A DNA stretch of 64,000 nucleotides from Verrucomicrobiales bacterium. GTDB taxonomy: Bacteria > Verrucomicrobiota > Verrucomicrobiia > Verrucomicrobiales > DEV007. The DNA lies in the NCBI GenBank assembly GCA_028047635.1, contig JAOFXR010000008.1, positions 26,661 to 90,660 of the forward strand. The letters are read 5' to 3'. Positions within the stretch are counted from its first letter, which is position 1. Every line of letters starts with the position of its first letter. The position numbers and the translations under genes were made by a program. Positions 8,999 to 17,793 of this stretch are shown piece by piece. Below the pieces are notes generated by a model. The model was given only the letters and a program-made list of their open reading frames with translations, had not been told where the DNA came from and searched no databases.

Positions 8999-10273
8999 TT
9001 ACGCGTCAGCGGGAAGGCGTTCGATATTCGCACCGAGATCGATGAGTTTGTCATCGATGTGCTCGTAGCCGCGGTCGATGTGGTAAACGCGTGAAATCTC
9101 GGTTTCTCCTTTAGCAAGGAGACCGGAGAGGACTAGGGCGGCGGATGCACGAAGATCACTCGCCATCACGGGAGCGGCGCTCATGCTATCGACGCCGTTA
9201 ATCACTGCGGTGCCATCGTCGACGTTGATATCGGCTCCCATGCGTTTCATTTCTGAAGCATGCATGAAGCGCTGCGGGAAAATAGTGTCTTTCACGACGC
9301 TGATGCCGGGAGTGAGAGCGAAAAGGGCACACATCTGAGCTTGCATGTCGGTCGGGAATCCCGGGTAGGGCTCCGTCGTGATGTTGGCTCCAATCGGTTT
9401 ATCAGCTTTGGAAATGGAGATCGTTGTCTCTCCTTTTTCGATCTCGCAACCGCAGGATTCGAGAACATCAGTGACGGCAGTGAGATGATCAGGATTGACT
9501 CGCTTTAGAGTTATTTTGCTCTTCGCCGCCATCGCCCCGGCAACGAGAAAGGTTCCTGCTTCAATGCGGTCGGGGATCACAGTGTGCTCGACGCCTCCGA
9601 GCTCAGCAACGCCCTCAATCGTAATGCAGGAAGTTCCTGCCCCTGAGATTTTTGCGCCCATTTTGTTGAGCATGTCAGCAAGGTCGACGACTTCAGGTTC
9701 GCAGGCGGCTCCGTTAATAATCGTCGTTCCCTGTGCGAGAACCGCTGCCATCATGACATTGTCGGTTCCCAGAACAGTTGCGCCGTTTTTACCGCTCATG
9801 TCGATCGTGCTTCCCTTAAGGCCATAGCGGGCCTCAAGGTGAACATTTCCGCCTTCGACATTCGCTTCTGCTCCCAGCCCAGCGAGGCCACGCAGGTGAA
9901 GATCAATAGGGCGATCTCCAATCACACAACCACCGGGAAGAGAGACATCGGCCCGGTTGTGACGTGCCAAAAGTGGCCCCATCACGCAGACGGACGCCCG
10001 CATCTTTCGAACTAAATCGTATGGCGCTTCGTGACTGCGAAGCTTCTCGCATTTGATGATCACCGTTCCGCTGGCGCGTTCTACTTCCGCTCCGAGATTC
10101 TGCAGAATCTGAAGCATGTAGTTGGTGTCTGATACATCAGGAACCCGTCGAATGACGCACTGTTCCTTGGTCAAAAGAGTCGCTGCGAGAATCGGCAGTG
10201 AGGCATTTTTGGAACCGCTGATATTAACGCTACCTTCCAGTTCAGCGCCGCCGTGAACAATGAATTTTTCCAT
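8999..10273 (-). CDS. murA: UDP-N-acetylglucosamine 1-carboxyvinyltransferase
   Basis: First committed step of peptidoglycan synthesis: transfers enolpyruvate from PEP to UDP-GlcNAc in the cytoplasm. 424 residues, the usual length. Visible are Lys22 in SGSKNA, the active-site Cys116 in PGGCVIGDRP with the adjacent Asp-Arg, and ATVLGTDNVMMAA. The Cys is the fosfomycin target in this family. The C-terminal DSMSAAPVMASDLRASAAL and the final YEHIDDKL segment are typical. It is the last gene of the minus-strand run from hprK, 50 bases after prmC, and ends just before the 8938-8966 hairpin. Confidence 0.96.
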   Translation of the reverse strand: MEKFIVHGGAELEGSVNISGSKNASLPILAATLLTKEQCVIRRVPDVSDTNYMLQILQNLGAEVERASGTVIIKCEKLRSHEAPYDLVRKMRASVCVMGPLLARHNRADVSLPGGCVIGDRPIDLHLRGLAGLGAEANVEGGNVHLEARYGLKGSTIDMSGKNGATVLGTDNVMMAAVLAQGTTIINGAACEPEVVDLADMLNKMGAKISGAGTSCITIEGVAELGGVEHTVIPDRIEAGTFLVAGAMAAKSKITLKRVNPDHLTAVTDVLESCGCEIEKGETTISISKADKPIGANITTEPYPGFPTDMQAQMCALFALTPGISVVKDTIFPQRFMHASEMKRMGADINVDDGTAVINGVDSMSAAPVMASDLRASAALVLSGLLAKGETEISRVYHIDRGYEHIDDKLIDLGANIERLPADA

Positions 10274-10323
10274 AAGTTGAGTAGGGAACGGTTTCGAAAA
10301 ACCGAGTCGTGATGGTAGCAGCT

Positions 10324-11169
10324 TTAGACTGCTTTGGTAGCAAAAAGAAAACGCTCTATTCCGTTGAGGTCTTTCCTGGTCGTAACTGGTTCAAAAGCAT
10401 GGTCTTCAGCCTGTTTTTTGAGGGTGTCGTGCTGTTCGATCCCATATTCAAGCGCGATTTGTCCGGGGTTCAAGAGGTGCCCTGATGCCGCTTCGAGAAA
10501 GCGGGTCATGATCTCCGTTCCCAGCTCTCCGCCATAGAGTGCGAGGGCGGGGTCGCGTTGGACCTCCCGACTGAGCTCGGTTTGCTCGGAATTCGGAATG
10601 TAGGGGAGGTTGGCGACAATGAGATCGAATTGCGAATCGATCGCGGAAAAGAGATCACTCTCTACCCATTCAACATTGGAGATTTGGAGCGATACGGCAT
10701 TCTCTTTCGCAAGAGCGAGCGCGTCGGCTGAAACATCTGATAACACGACGTGCGCTCCTTTTTCCGCGAGATGATGCGCGAGTGAAAGCCCAATGACTCC
10801 GGACCCGCAGCCAAGATCGAGGATGCGTGCATTCGCCGGCCATTCTTTTTGGAGAAGCAAATGCACCAGTTCTTCCGTTTCGGGACGGGGGATTAACGCT
10901 CGACCATCGACCTGAAACTCAAGTTCACAAAACTCAACGGTGCCGAGAAGGTGTTGAAGCGGCTCACCTTTACTGCGCCGCTTCGTTAAATCCCTCAACG
11001 ATACGAGGGCGGGTTCTGTCAACGCCTTGTCAAAGTCGACGTAAAGCTGCATCCGATTCACCTTCAGAACATGGGCTATGAGGTGCTCCATGTTCAACCG
11101 CGCGTCTTCCACATAATACTTCTCGAGGTATTCAGTTCCCTTTTTGAGGGTGTCCAGGATTGTCGCCAT
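10324..11169 (-). CDS. prmC: Release factor glutamine methyltransferase PrmC
   Basis: Methylates the GGQ glutamine of peptide chain release factors using SAM. 281 residues, full length. The N-terminal helical domain is followed by a Rossmann methyltransferase with ILDLGCGSGVIGLSLA (residues 116-131). The catalytic motif reads NLPY (187-190) instead of the common NPPY; the Asn and Tyr that contact the glutamine are kept. RPETEELV (95-102) is another family block. The gene starts 17 bases after the Yellow-like gene and precedes murA by 50 bases, probably in one operon. The alternative of an unrelated N5-glutamine methyltransferase is unlikely given the N-terminal domain. Confidence 0.92.
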   Translation of the reverse strand: MATILDTLKKGTEYLEKYYVEDARLNMEHLIAHVLKVNRMQLYVDFDKALTEPALVSLRDLTKRRSKGEPLQHLLGTVEFCELEFQVDGRALIPRPETEELVHLLLQKEWPANARILDLGCGSGVIGLSLAHHLAEKGAHVVLSDVSADALALAKENAVSLQISNVEWVESDLFSAIDSQFDLIVANLPYIPNSEQTELSREVQRDPALALYGGELGTEIMTRFLEAASGHLLNPGQIALEYGIEQHDTLKKQAEDHAFEPVTTRKDLNGIERFLFATKAV

Positions 11170-11186
11170 ATAGCTGTTGCACGAGG

Positions 11187-12455
11187 CTAGAAGGGAAACC
11201 TGCTCGACGGACGTGGACGTGCCCGGAAGATGGAAAAGGGAGGAGTCGTGACATCTTTGCCACTGTTGAAGAATCCAGTGCGGTGGAGCTGACTGCTGAA
11301 AAAGTGAAGCTGGCCGTCAGGCCCGATGAGAAGACCACCCGGCCAGGTAATTCTAGGATCCTGAATGTGGAGCCGGAGGTTTAGATAATCATCATCAGGA
11401 GAGACATAATCAATCGCCCCGCGGGAAATATCCCCGAAGTAAATCCGCCCCTTGGAGTCGATTACAAGGCTATCACAGACGGGTTTAGGAGAGACTCCCA
11501 GGACTTGGCTCTGCAAGACCTGGGGTTGGATATCGGGGCGACGAAGAAGCTCCGTTTTGATTTTAAAAAGCGAAGAACCGTTTCTCGGTCCATAATAAAG
11601 CCAGTCACCTTTGCGATCAATGGCGAGAGGGCTTACGCCGGTGAGAGGGGTTGCCACCGCACCGTCCGGTCTGCGAACCTCAACCGAGCCGCCATCAATT
11701 TCAAGATTGATAGATTGATCCATTTGAACCGAGCGGTGCCCTTCGAGAACGCGTCGTGTTAGTCCTGTTTCAATATCGACGACGATGATCGCTGAAGTGT
11801 GGCCGTCGGATGGGTCTGAGATGTAGATAAACGGGGCGACGGGGTCAAGAACGAGATTTTTGAGAAAGGATCGGGGGGAGAGCGCTTGCTGGTTGATCGG
11901 AATGACACGGTGAATGGCTTCCTTCTTTGTATTCCAGGCAACCAGTTTAGGCATCGTCCCGGTACGTCTACCATTGTCGAGCATCCAGACGACTCCACGG
12001 GAATCCGAAGCGAGTCCAAGAACCGAGTCTAAAATAACAGGGGAACCGGAACCGGGGGTATTCATTTCCTCGTTGGGAAAAGGCACCCAGTTGTCATCTT
12101 TGTCTCTTCTTACGACTCGATAGTGGAAGTGGAAGAATTGGTGGCACGAGACAATGTAATCACCTGAAACGGTCATGCACATGCCGCCGGGGCCGCTGGG
12201 AGCCTGAGCTCTTTCTTCGAGTTCATCGCCACGGTCTTTTTTACCCCATGAGGGAACCTTTGGCAGTTTGAAATCAGGAGCAGGGGATCGTTGCGTAAAA
12301 AGCAGCACAGAGACGCCGATAGAAAATAGGACAAAAGATCTCCCTGCCTTCCCGAACGGGGAAGGAGCATTTTTTGAGGAAGGCCGGAGCTGCATGGGGA
12401 GGAGCGAAAGTATTTTTAGTTGGGAAAGCAATTTCGTCAATCTTAGAACGCGCAT
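11187..12455 (-). CDS. Major royal jelly protein/Yellow-family protein
   Basis: Beta-propeller protein of the MRJP/Yellow family, about 422 residues. Blades are seen as VLGLASDSRGVVWMLDNG, PKLVAWNT, FLKNLVLDPVAPFIYISD, GLTRRVLEGHRSVQ, GVSPLAIDRKGDWLYYGP, DSLVIDSKGRIYFGD and WPGGLLIGPDGQLHFFSSQ. A single hydrophobic segment (SFVLFSIGVSVLLF, about residues 41-54) suggests a membrane anchor or late signal sequence, with the propeller outside the cytoplasm. The ATG at 12455 follows TTG 12458 and lies 10 bases after the ptsI stop, so it is likely co-transcribed with the PTS genes. Bacterial members have no settled function; this is a family call only. Confidence 0.8.
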   Translation of the reverse strand: MRVLRLTKLLSQLKILSLLPMQLRPSSKNAPSPFGKAGRSFVLFSIGVSVLLFTQRSPAPDFKLPKVPSWGKKDRGDELEERAQAPSGPGGMCMTVSGDYIVSCHQFFHFHYRVVRRDKDDNWVPFPNEEMNTPGSGSPVILDSVLGLASDSRGVVWMLDNGRRTGTMPKLVAWNTKKEAIHRVIPINQQALSPRSFLKNLVLDPVAPFIYISDPSDGHTSAIIVVDIETGLTRRVLEGHRSVQMDQSINLEIDGGSVEVRRPDGAVATPLTGVSPLAIDRKGDWLYYGPRNGSSLFKIKTELLRRPDIQPQVLQSQVLGVSPKPVCDSLVIDSKGRIYFGDISRGAIDYVSPDDDYLNLRLHIQDPRITWPGGLLIGPDGQLHFFSSQLHRTGFFNSGKDVTTPPFSIFRARPRPSSRFPF

Positions 12456-12465
12456 CAAAACTACT

Positions 12466-14238
12466 TCAGATTAAGAATTCGGGGTAAAATTCTTTGGCAA
12501 AATTGATGCAGTGTCGTTCGATCTCGCCGGCAGTTCCGTGGGCGCGTAATTCTTCAACGAGCTTGCCGCAACTCTCAGAATCAAGCTTCGAAATTGCATG
12601 GCGAATTTTGAGAAGTTGGGCGGAACCCACCGACAATTCGTCGACGCCGAGACCTACCCAGATCGGAGTCATTCTCAGATCACTGGCTGCCTCGCCGCAT
12701 ATGCCACACCAGATATTGTTCCGGTGCGCCGCTTCCACGGTTTCACGTATGAGCGCGATCACAGCAGGGTGAGTCGGTTGGTAAAGCCCTGCAACGCGAT
12801 CATTTACCCTGTCGACTGCGGTGGTGTACTGGATGAGGTCGTTGGTCCCAATACTAAGAAAATCAACTTCGCGCGCGATGTGGTCGGCGATCATGACGGC
12901 GCTCGGAATCTCAATCATGGCTCCGACTTCGATCTCTTCGTCGAAGGGTATGCCCTGGTCGCGAAGCTCGGTTTTAGCCGCCTCGAGATGCTGCTTGGAA
13001 CGTTGAACTTCTTCGAGCGTAGAAATGAACGGGAACATGACCCTAACCTTACCAACAGCACTTGCCTTCAGGATGGATCTCAGTTGAATTCTGAAATCAG
13101 CAGGACGGTCGAGGCTTAGTCGGATCCCTCTCCAGCCAAGGAATGGATTCGGCTCAGGCACCGTATAGAGCTCGGGACACATTTTATCCCCTCCAATATC
13201 GAGTGTTCGAATAATTACGCCATGGGGGGCGGTTGCTTCAGCCACTTCCCGGTAGTTCGCGGTTTGATTCTCTTCGCTGCGAAGCTCCTGATTGCTCAGG
13301 TAGAAAAATTCGGTTCGATAGAGGCCAATTCCTTCAGCCCCTTGGTCGGCGACACTGGAAAGCTCCTGCAGGAACTCGATGTTAGCGGAGAGGGTAATAG
13401 TAACACCGTCCGACGTTTCGGTGGGCGCATCCTTGATATTATCGAGCCCCGAGACGACTAGCTTTTCCTTTTCGGCGAGCGCTTTGTAATCGGCAAGGGT
13501 TTCCGGCGAAGGATTCAAAATGACGAGACCATGATGGCCATCCACTATTGCCGTATCACCGGTCGAACAACCTTCCGGAATCTTGTGAATCGCCACTACC
13601 GCGGCGATGTTCAGCGATCTCGCCATGATTGCTGTATGAGAGGTTTGACTTCCCGCCTCAGTGGCGAATCCACGAACCTTGGAGCGATCCATACTCACCG
13701 TATCCGAAGGCGTAAGGTCATGAGAGAGAACAATATTGGTTTGCGCGTTCAGTTGCCCGGGCACCGCACCGTGAGTGGTTCTTCTTAAATTGCCAAGGAC
13801 ACGCTTCGCGACATCTTCAATATCGACCGCCCGCTCGCGAAGATAGGGGTCGGCGATCTTGCGCAGGGAATCGATATATCGTTTCACCACCGAAAAGTAA
13901 GCCCAGTCGATTGTTTTAAGCTCCGACTCAGTAATCTTCTGCACTTCTTTGAGGACGGTTGCATCTTCAAGGAGCAACAAATGGGCGTCGAAAATAGCGG
14001 CGCTGTTCTCAGCATCTTCGGAAATGATCTCCTTTTGGAGTTCTGAGATTTGTTCGCGTGTCGCAACGAGTGCCAGAGAGAGGCGATTAATCTCGCTCTC
14101 CACTTCAGACCTCTCGATAGAAGCTTCTTCAGGCTCCTCTAAAGCGGTGCTGAGAATTTCAACGAGGCCCCAAGAAATCCCCGGTGAAACACCGATACCT
14201 TGGATTCGCGTCTCGGGTTTCGATGCAGCGGAAGTCAT
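12466..14238 (-). CDS. ptsI: Phosphoenolpyruvate-protein phosphotransferase (EI)
   Basis: Enzyme I of the PTS: takes phosphate from PEP on a histidine and hands it to HPr. About 590 residues, full length. The phospho-histidine is His201 in GSQTSHTAIMARS. The PEP-binding barrel shows IGLYRTEF, MIEIPSAVM, LSIGTNDLIQYT and CGICGEAASD with the catalytic Cys. The ATG at 14238 is preferred over TTG 14253. It lies 94 bases downstream of ptsH in an hprK-ptsH-ptsI order. No EII component is in the window, so the relay more likely regulates than transports; the HprK site on HPr supports this. Confidence 0.95.
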   Translation of the reverse strand: MTSAASKPETRIQGIGVSPGISWGLVEILSTALEEPEEASIERSEVESEINRLSLALVATREQISELQKEIISEDAENSAAIFDAHLLLLEDATVLKEVQKITESELKTIDWAYFSVVKRYIDSLRKIADPYLRERAVDIEDVAKRVLGNLRRTTHGAVPGQLNAQTNIVLSHDLTPSDTVSMDRSKVRGFATEAGSQTSHTAIMARSLNIAAVVAIHKIPEGCSTGDTAIVDGHHGLVILNPSPETLADYKALAEKEKLVVSGLDNIKDAPTETSDGVTITLSANIEFLQELSSVADQGAEGIGLYRTEFFYLSNQELRSEENQTANYREVAEATAPHGVIIRTLDIGGDKMCPELYTVPEPNPFLGWRGIRLSLDRPADFRIQLRSILKASAVGKVRVMFPFISTLEEVQRSKQHLEAAKTELRDQGIPFDEEIEVGAMIEIPSAVMIADHIAREVDFLSIGTNDLIQYTTAVDRVNDRVAGLYQPTHPAVIALIRETVEAAHRNNIWCGICGEAASDLRMTPIWVGLGVDELSVGSAQLLKIRHAISKLDSESCGKLVEELRAHGTAGEIERHCINFAKEFYPEFLI

Positions 14239-14332
14239 TAACAACGACCCCAATACGTTTCGGGATCGGAAAAATTATAGATTTCGAAAGGAAAACTAAT
14301 CCTTCGTCGAAATCTGAGGAAGATCAACCTTC

Positions 14333-14593
14333 TCACTCAAATCCGGCATTCACGAGCGCGGAAATCTGCGCGAGGGCGTCGTCTTCCTGTTCGCCTTCAG
14401 TGGTGACCGTGATAACGGAACCGTGAGCAGCCGCGAGCATCATTAAGCCCATGATACTTTTGCCATTGATCTCCTCGTCGTCCTTCTCAACCCATATTTC
14501 ACAGGGGAAAGAGCTCGCGAGCTTGACGAACTTAGCCGCAGGGCGGGCATGGAGCCCATCCTCGTTGGGGATAGTGAGTTCGCAAGTTGGCAT
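14333..14593 (-). CDS. ptsH: Phosphocarrier protein HPr
   Basis: 86-residue phosphocarrier between Enzyme I and downstream partners. Both control sites are present: His15 in DGLHARPAAK, phosphorylated by EI, and Ser46 in NGKSIMGLMMLAA, phosphorylated by HprK. The hprK gene lies 33 bases upstream and ptsI follows, so all three relay parts are together. The very acidic end (EGEQEDDALA) is ordinary for the family. Confidence 0.95.
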   Translation of the reverse strand: MPTCELTIPNEDGLHARPAAKFVKLASSFPCEIWVEKDDEEINGKSIMGLMMLAAAHGSVITVTTEGEQEDDALAQISALVNAGFE

Positions 14594-14626
14594 AAAGGAC
14601 GGTATCTAAATGGGCTGACCTTTGTT

Positions 14627-15601
14627 CTAGACGATCGATTTACGTTCGTCTCTCATTTTTTTCAATAACTTCTTATTGAACTCGACGGCGGAATCATGGC
14701 CCAGTGATTTTAACTTCTGATCAAGTGCCGCGACTTCGATGAGTTGTGCCATGTCGCGGCCGGCTGCTACGGGCAGCTCGATATGAGGCACTTTGAGACC
14801 GAGAAGGTCGACGGTATTACGATCCAACCCGGTTCGCTCCATATCATTAAAACTTTCATCCCGAACGAGTTTTACAACCATATCGAGTCGTTTTTCGGTT
14901 CGAAAAGTTCCCACACCGAAGAGAGCGGCGACGTTGATGATACCAAGACCTCTCACTTCCATGTGGCTGCGACCCAGCTCCGGTGCCGTCGCAATCAGCT
15001 CGCGATCTTCGATGTTGCGGACCTGCACCATATCGTCAGCGACGAGGCTGGCTCCGCGGCGAAGCAGGGCAAGAACGGTCTCGCTCTTTCCTGTTCCGCT
15101 GTCCCCTTTGATCAGGATTCCAATGCCCATCACATCAACCATACAGCCATGTTGGGAAATGGACGGAGCGAATTCCCAGTCCAGGCGCACGGTGGCGGCA
15201 TTGATGAAGTTCATCGTCACGAGAGAGGTTTGAAAGACGGAAATGCCGGCGTCGTTGGCGATTTTTAGGAGATTTTCAGGTAGCTCGAGTCCTCGACTGA
15301 TGACGAGGCAGGGGATCGCCTGACTGCAGAGATCGGTAAATCGCTTGGCGGCATTCTCTGTGCTGAGGTGCTCAAGGTAGGAGAATTCAGCGAGACCGAT
15401 GGCCTGGATTCGGTGGAGCGCGAAATACTGATAGAATCCCGTGAGGGCAAGGCCCGGACGGTTAATCGTTGGTTCCAGGATTTTACGGTCGAATCCGACT
15501 TCCGAACCGATGAGAGTCATCGTCAGGTCATCGGCATGATGTTCGTAAAAATCTCCGACGCGCAGGAACTCGGGGGTGATGACTTTGTTTTTTCTGGGCA
15601 T
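14627..15601 (-). CDS. hprK: HPr kinase/phosphorylase
   Basis: Bifunctional enzyme that phosphorylates and dephosphorylates Ser46 of HPr. 324 residues, family length. The N-terminal domain (1-130) is followed by HGCMVDVMGIGILIKGDSGTGKS, with the P-loop at 166-173, then SLVADDMVQ and the HprK signature EVRGLGIINVAALFG near 215-230. It is the first gene of the minus-strand run toward murA. The 314-base gap upstream (15602-15915) must hold its promoter and that of the divergent hydrolase gene. Confidence 0.95.
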   Translation of the reverse strand: MPRKNKVITPEFLRVGDFYEHHADDLTMTLIGSEVGFDRKILEPTINRPGLALTGFYQYFALHRIQAIGLAEFSYLEHLSTENAAKRFTDLCSQAIPCLVISRGLELPENLLKIANDAGISVFQTSLVTMNFINAATVRLDWEFAPSISQHGCMVDVMGIGILIKGDSGTGKSETVLALLRRGASLVADDMVQVRNIEDRELIATAPELGRSHMEVRGLGIINVAALFGVGTFRTEKRLDMVVKLVRDESFNDMERTGLDRNTVDLLGLKVPHIELPVAAGRDMAQLIEVAALDQKLKSLGHDSAVEFNKKLLKKMRDERKSIV

Positions 15602-15717
15602 GGAACTGGGAAATCCAGAGTATCAGATAATATCGGAACAAGGGCGAACAAAAAAGTGAGATTGCTCGCGCTTTCGTCTTCTTTGCTCTCTCTATAGGTG
15701 AGCAAAAGGGCCGGGTT

Positions 15718-15836
15718 CCAGCGTTGCCAGTGCGGTCCACACCAAGCGGTGAGGAAGAAGGAGGAGTTTTGTATCTGTTTTGTCCTTCCTCTTACCTCCT
15801 TAAGCCGGCTTGGTGACGCAATCAGGGAAAGGCTGG
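15718..15836. other. Imperfect long inverted repeat in a divergent gap
   Basis: The 314-base gap 15602-15915 between hprK and the hydrolase holds nested complementary segments: CCAGC (15718-15722) with GCTGG (15832-15836), ACCAAGC (15741-15747) with GCTTGGT (15808-15814), and a purine-rich arm (GGTGAGGAAGAAGGA, from 15748) with a pyrimidine-rich arm (TCCTTCCTCTTACC, from 15783). Together they could fold into one interrupted hairpin of about 119 nt. It may be a small RNA, leader or chance pairing. I see no known RNA family and no confident promoter boxes. Confidence 0.3.
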
Positions 15837-15915
15837 CGTTGAGTAATCGTATAGATTATTCTCGACAAGATCAGTGAGGCCATGAAAGGCTTCCGCCACT
15901 TTAATTCTTAGAAAA

Positions 15916-16719
15916 ATGCCATACGTCGAATCAAACGGAATCCAAATGTACTATGAAGAGCAGGGAAGTGGAGACCCTCTCATCATGATTATGGGAATCA
16001 CTGCTAACGGAGCGGTCTGGGAGGCTCATGCAGCCGACTGGAGCGAGAAGTTCCGCTGCATCATGCCTGACAACCGGGGCGTTGGTCTCAGTGATAAGCC
16101 AGCGGGGGATTACTCCAGCGAAATGATGGCCGATGACTATGCAGGGCTCATGGATGGACTGGGAATCGAGAAAGCGCGTATTGTTGGCGTTTCGATGGGA
16201 TCGATCATCGCCCAACAACTTTGCCTCAAGCATCCTGAGAAAGTCCAGAGCGCCGTTTTGATGTGCCCCTGGTCTGAGTGCGATCGCTACGCGAAGTCGA
16301 CTTTCGAGCACATGAAGGTATGCAAAGCACATCTCGACAATAAGCAGTTTCTCGAGTGGATCCAATTGCTGATTTTTACCAAGCCATTCTGGGACAATGA
16401 CGAGGCGTATGAAGGACTGGTTTCCGGTCGTGATGACTTTAATGCGAATCCCACCCCTCAGCCCCTGCATGGATTGAAAGGGCAGGCCGCCGCCTGTATC
16501 AATCACAATGTCACTGATCAGCTGGGTAATATTTCAGCTCCCTGTCTCGTCATTTCCGGCAAGGATGATATCTTCACTCCTCTTTGGATGGGTGAGCAGG
16601 TTTCTGCTGGAATCCCGAATTGCGATTCCCATTTTTACGATGGCGCCGGTCATGCTTTCCACTGGGAAGTGATGGATGATTTCAATCCACGCGTCCGCGA
16701 GTGGCTCCTGTCCCATTAA
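15916..16719 (+). CDS. Alpha/beta-fold hydrolase
   Basis: Cytoplasmic serine hydrolase, 267 residues, without signal peptide. The triad is readable: nucleophile Ser93 in the elbow GVSMGS, Asp in VISGKDDIFTP (about 217), and His in GAGHAFHWEV (about 244). The oxyanion-side block near residue 25 reads MIMGITANGAVW, and DNRGVGLSDKP follows. This resembles 3-oxoadipate enol-lactonase/esterase-type members, but the substrate is unknown. A TIM-barrel isomerase gene follows 69 bases later on the same strand and may be co-transcribed. Confidence 0.85.
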   Translation: MPYVESNGIQMYYEEQGSGDPLIMIMGITANGAVWEAHAADWSEKFRCIMPDNRGVGLSDKPAGDYSSEMMADDYAGLMDGLGIEKARIVGVSMGSIIAQQLCLKHPEKVQSAVLMCPWSECDRYAKSTFEHMKVCKAHLDNKQFLEWIQLLIFTKPFWDNDEAYEGLVSGRDDFNANPTPQPLHGLKGQAAACINHNVTDQLGNISAPCLVISGKDDIFTPLWMGEQVSAGIPNCDSHFYDGAGHAFHWEVMDDFNPRVREWLLSH

Positions 16720-16788
16720 TCGTAAAATTTTCTAATCCGATACTCCCAATTCCTTTACTTTTTCACCACTAATCGTTTTAATAATACT

Positions 16789-17652
16789 ATGTCGAAAATC
16801 AAATTTGGATCCGAAGTTTACACCTGGTTTATGCAGGACACCGGCAAGGGCTATGACAACAAGCTCGGCCACATGATCAAAGTCGCTGGAGAAGCGGGCT
16901 TTCAGGGAATTGAGCCGATGGTGCTCCAAATTTCTGAAAGTGCTCTAGGTTGCAGCAAATACTGGCTTGGAGATTATTGCGACCCCAGCTTGTTGAAGGA
17001 CACTCTTCAGGAGCACAACGTCGAGTTGGCCGGTCTAGCGCTTATTTGCGCGTGGGACAATGAAGAGGAGACTCCCGAGGAGCGAGAGGCTGCCGATTTC
17101 ACGATCGATTTGCTCAGTCATTTCCCCGGCGCGATGCTTGGAACTGTGACTCTCCCGAGTGGCCGTAAGAACGACCTCCAAAAGCGTCGTCTTAATATTG
17201 CCCGCAACATCAACCGCGTCTCGCAGCGTGGAACCGATGCTGGCCTTGTTTGCTCTTATCACCCCAACAGTCCTCCTGATTCACTGGTTAGAACCCAGTA
17301 TGACTACGATGTTGTGCTCAGTTCCCTCGACCCTTCTGTAACCGGTTGGACACCTGACGTGGGCCATATCATTCGTGGTGGCATGGATGTGATCGAGACC
17401 TTGAATAAGTGGCAGCACCTCGTGAATCACATTCACTACAAGGATTACTCGGGCAACGGACCTGAGCCATGGGCTCAAATGGGGACCGGAAAGCTCGATT
17501 TCCACAAGATCACTGAGTGGCTCACGATGCGTGACTACGAGGGGTGGATTATTTGCGAAGACGAAGCACACAAGGCGGTGGAAAACCCGGATGGTGTCAC
17601 GATGCAAAATGGCGAGTGGTGCCGTGAGAATCTGCTGCCGCTCGTTGATTAG
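16789..17652 (+). CDS. Sugar phosphate isomerase/epimerase-type TIM barrel
   Basis: 287-residue cytoplasmic protein of the xylose-isomerase-like TIM-barrel superfamily (IolE/IolI/AP-endonuclease-2-like). Candidate metal-ligand strands are GIEPMV near residue 45, TPDVGHIIRGG (about 185-195), NHIHYKDYSG (about 215-225) and GWIICEDEAHKA near the end. Such proteins isomerise, epimerise or dehydrate sugars and inositols; no specific reaction can be assigned. It follows the alpha/beta hydrolase and precedes a strong palindrome at 17690-17720. Confidence 0.75.
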   Translation: MSKIKFGSEVYTWFMQDTGKGYDNKLGHMIKVAGEAGFQGIEPMVLQISESALGCSKYWLGDYCDPSLLKDTLQEHNVELAGLALICAWDNEEETPEEREAADFTIDLLSHFPGAMLGTVTLPSGRKNDLQKRRLNIARNINRVSQRGTDAGLVCSYHPNSPPDSLVRTQYDYDVVLSSLDPSVTGWTPDVGHIIRGGMDVIETLNKWQHLVNHIHYKDYSGNGPEPWAQMGTGKLDFHKITEWLTMRDYEGWIICEDEAHKAVENPDGVTMQNGEWCRENLLPLVD

Positions 17653-17689
17653 TTGGCGGCGATAACCATTTCATAATCTCTATGGAGTA

Positions 17690-17720
17690 AACAGGGTTAG
17701 GTGATTCACCTAACCCTGTT
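17690..17720. terminator. Near-perfect palindrome, terminator or operator
   Basis: A 15-base arm (17690-17704) is mirrored at 17706-17720 around a single T, giving a 13-bp stem with a 5-nt loop in RNA. It lies 37 bases after the isomerase stop and about 73 bases before the PAP2 gene. No T-run follows directly, so it may be a protein-binding palindrome. Its half-site core TAACCCTG recurs twice upstream of the DUF116/prenyl synthase gene (39047-39076). Confidence 0.5.
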
Positions 17721-17793
17721 AGGTTTAGGTCTATTGTTTGTGAACCTCTATTCGTATTGATGGTGGCGCGAACTTGTCTCATTTTTTTCTTCC

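Noticed and set aside
8619..9068. Plus-strand open frame crossing the photolyase end, the hairpin and murA
   Set aside because: Crosses a terminator and two real genes in other frames.
14744..15268. Plus-strand open frame across hprK
   Set aside because: Antisense to the P-loop region; hprK is certain and the frame has no motif.
15718..15836. 6S, SRP or RNase P RNA
   Set aside because: Considered for the hprK gap, but the conserved core sequences of these RNAs are not visible; left as an unassigned fold.
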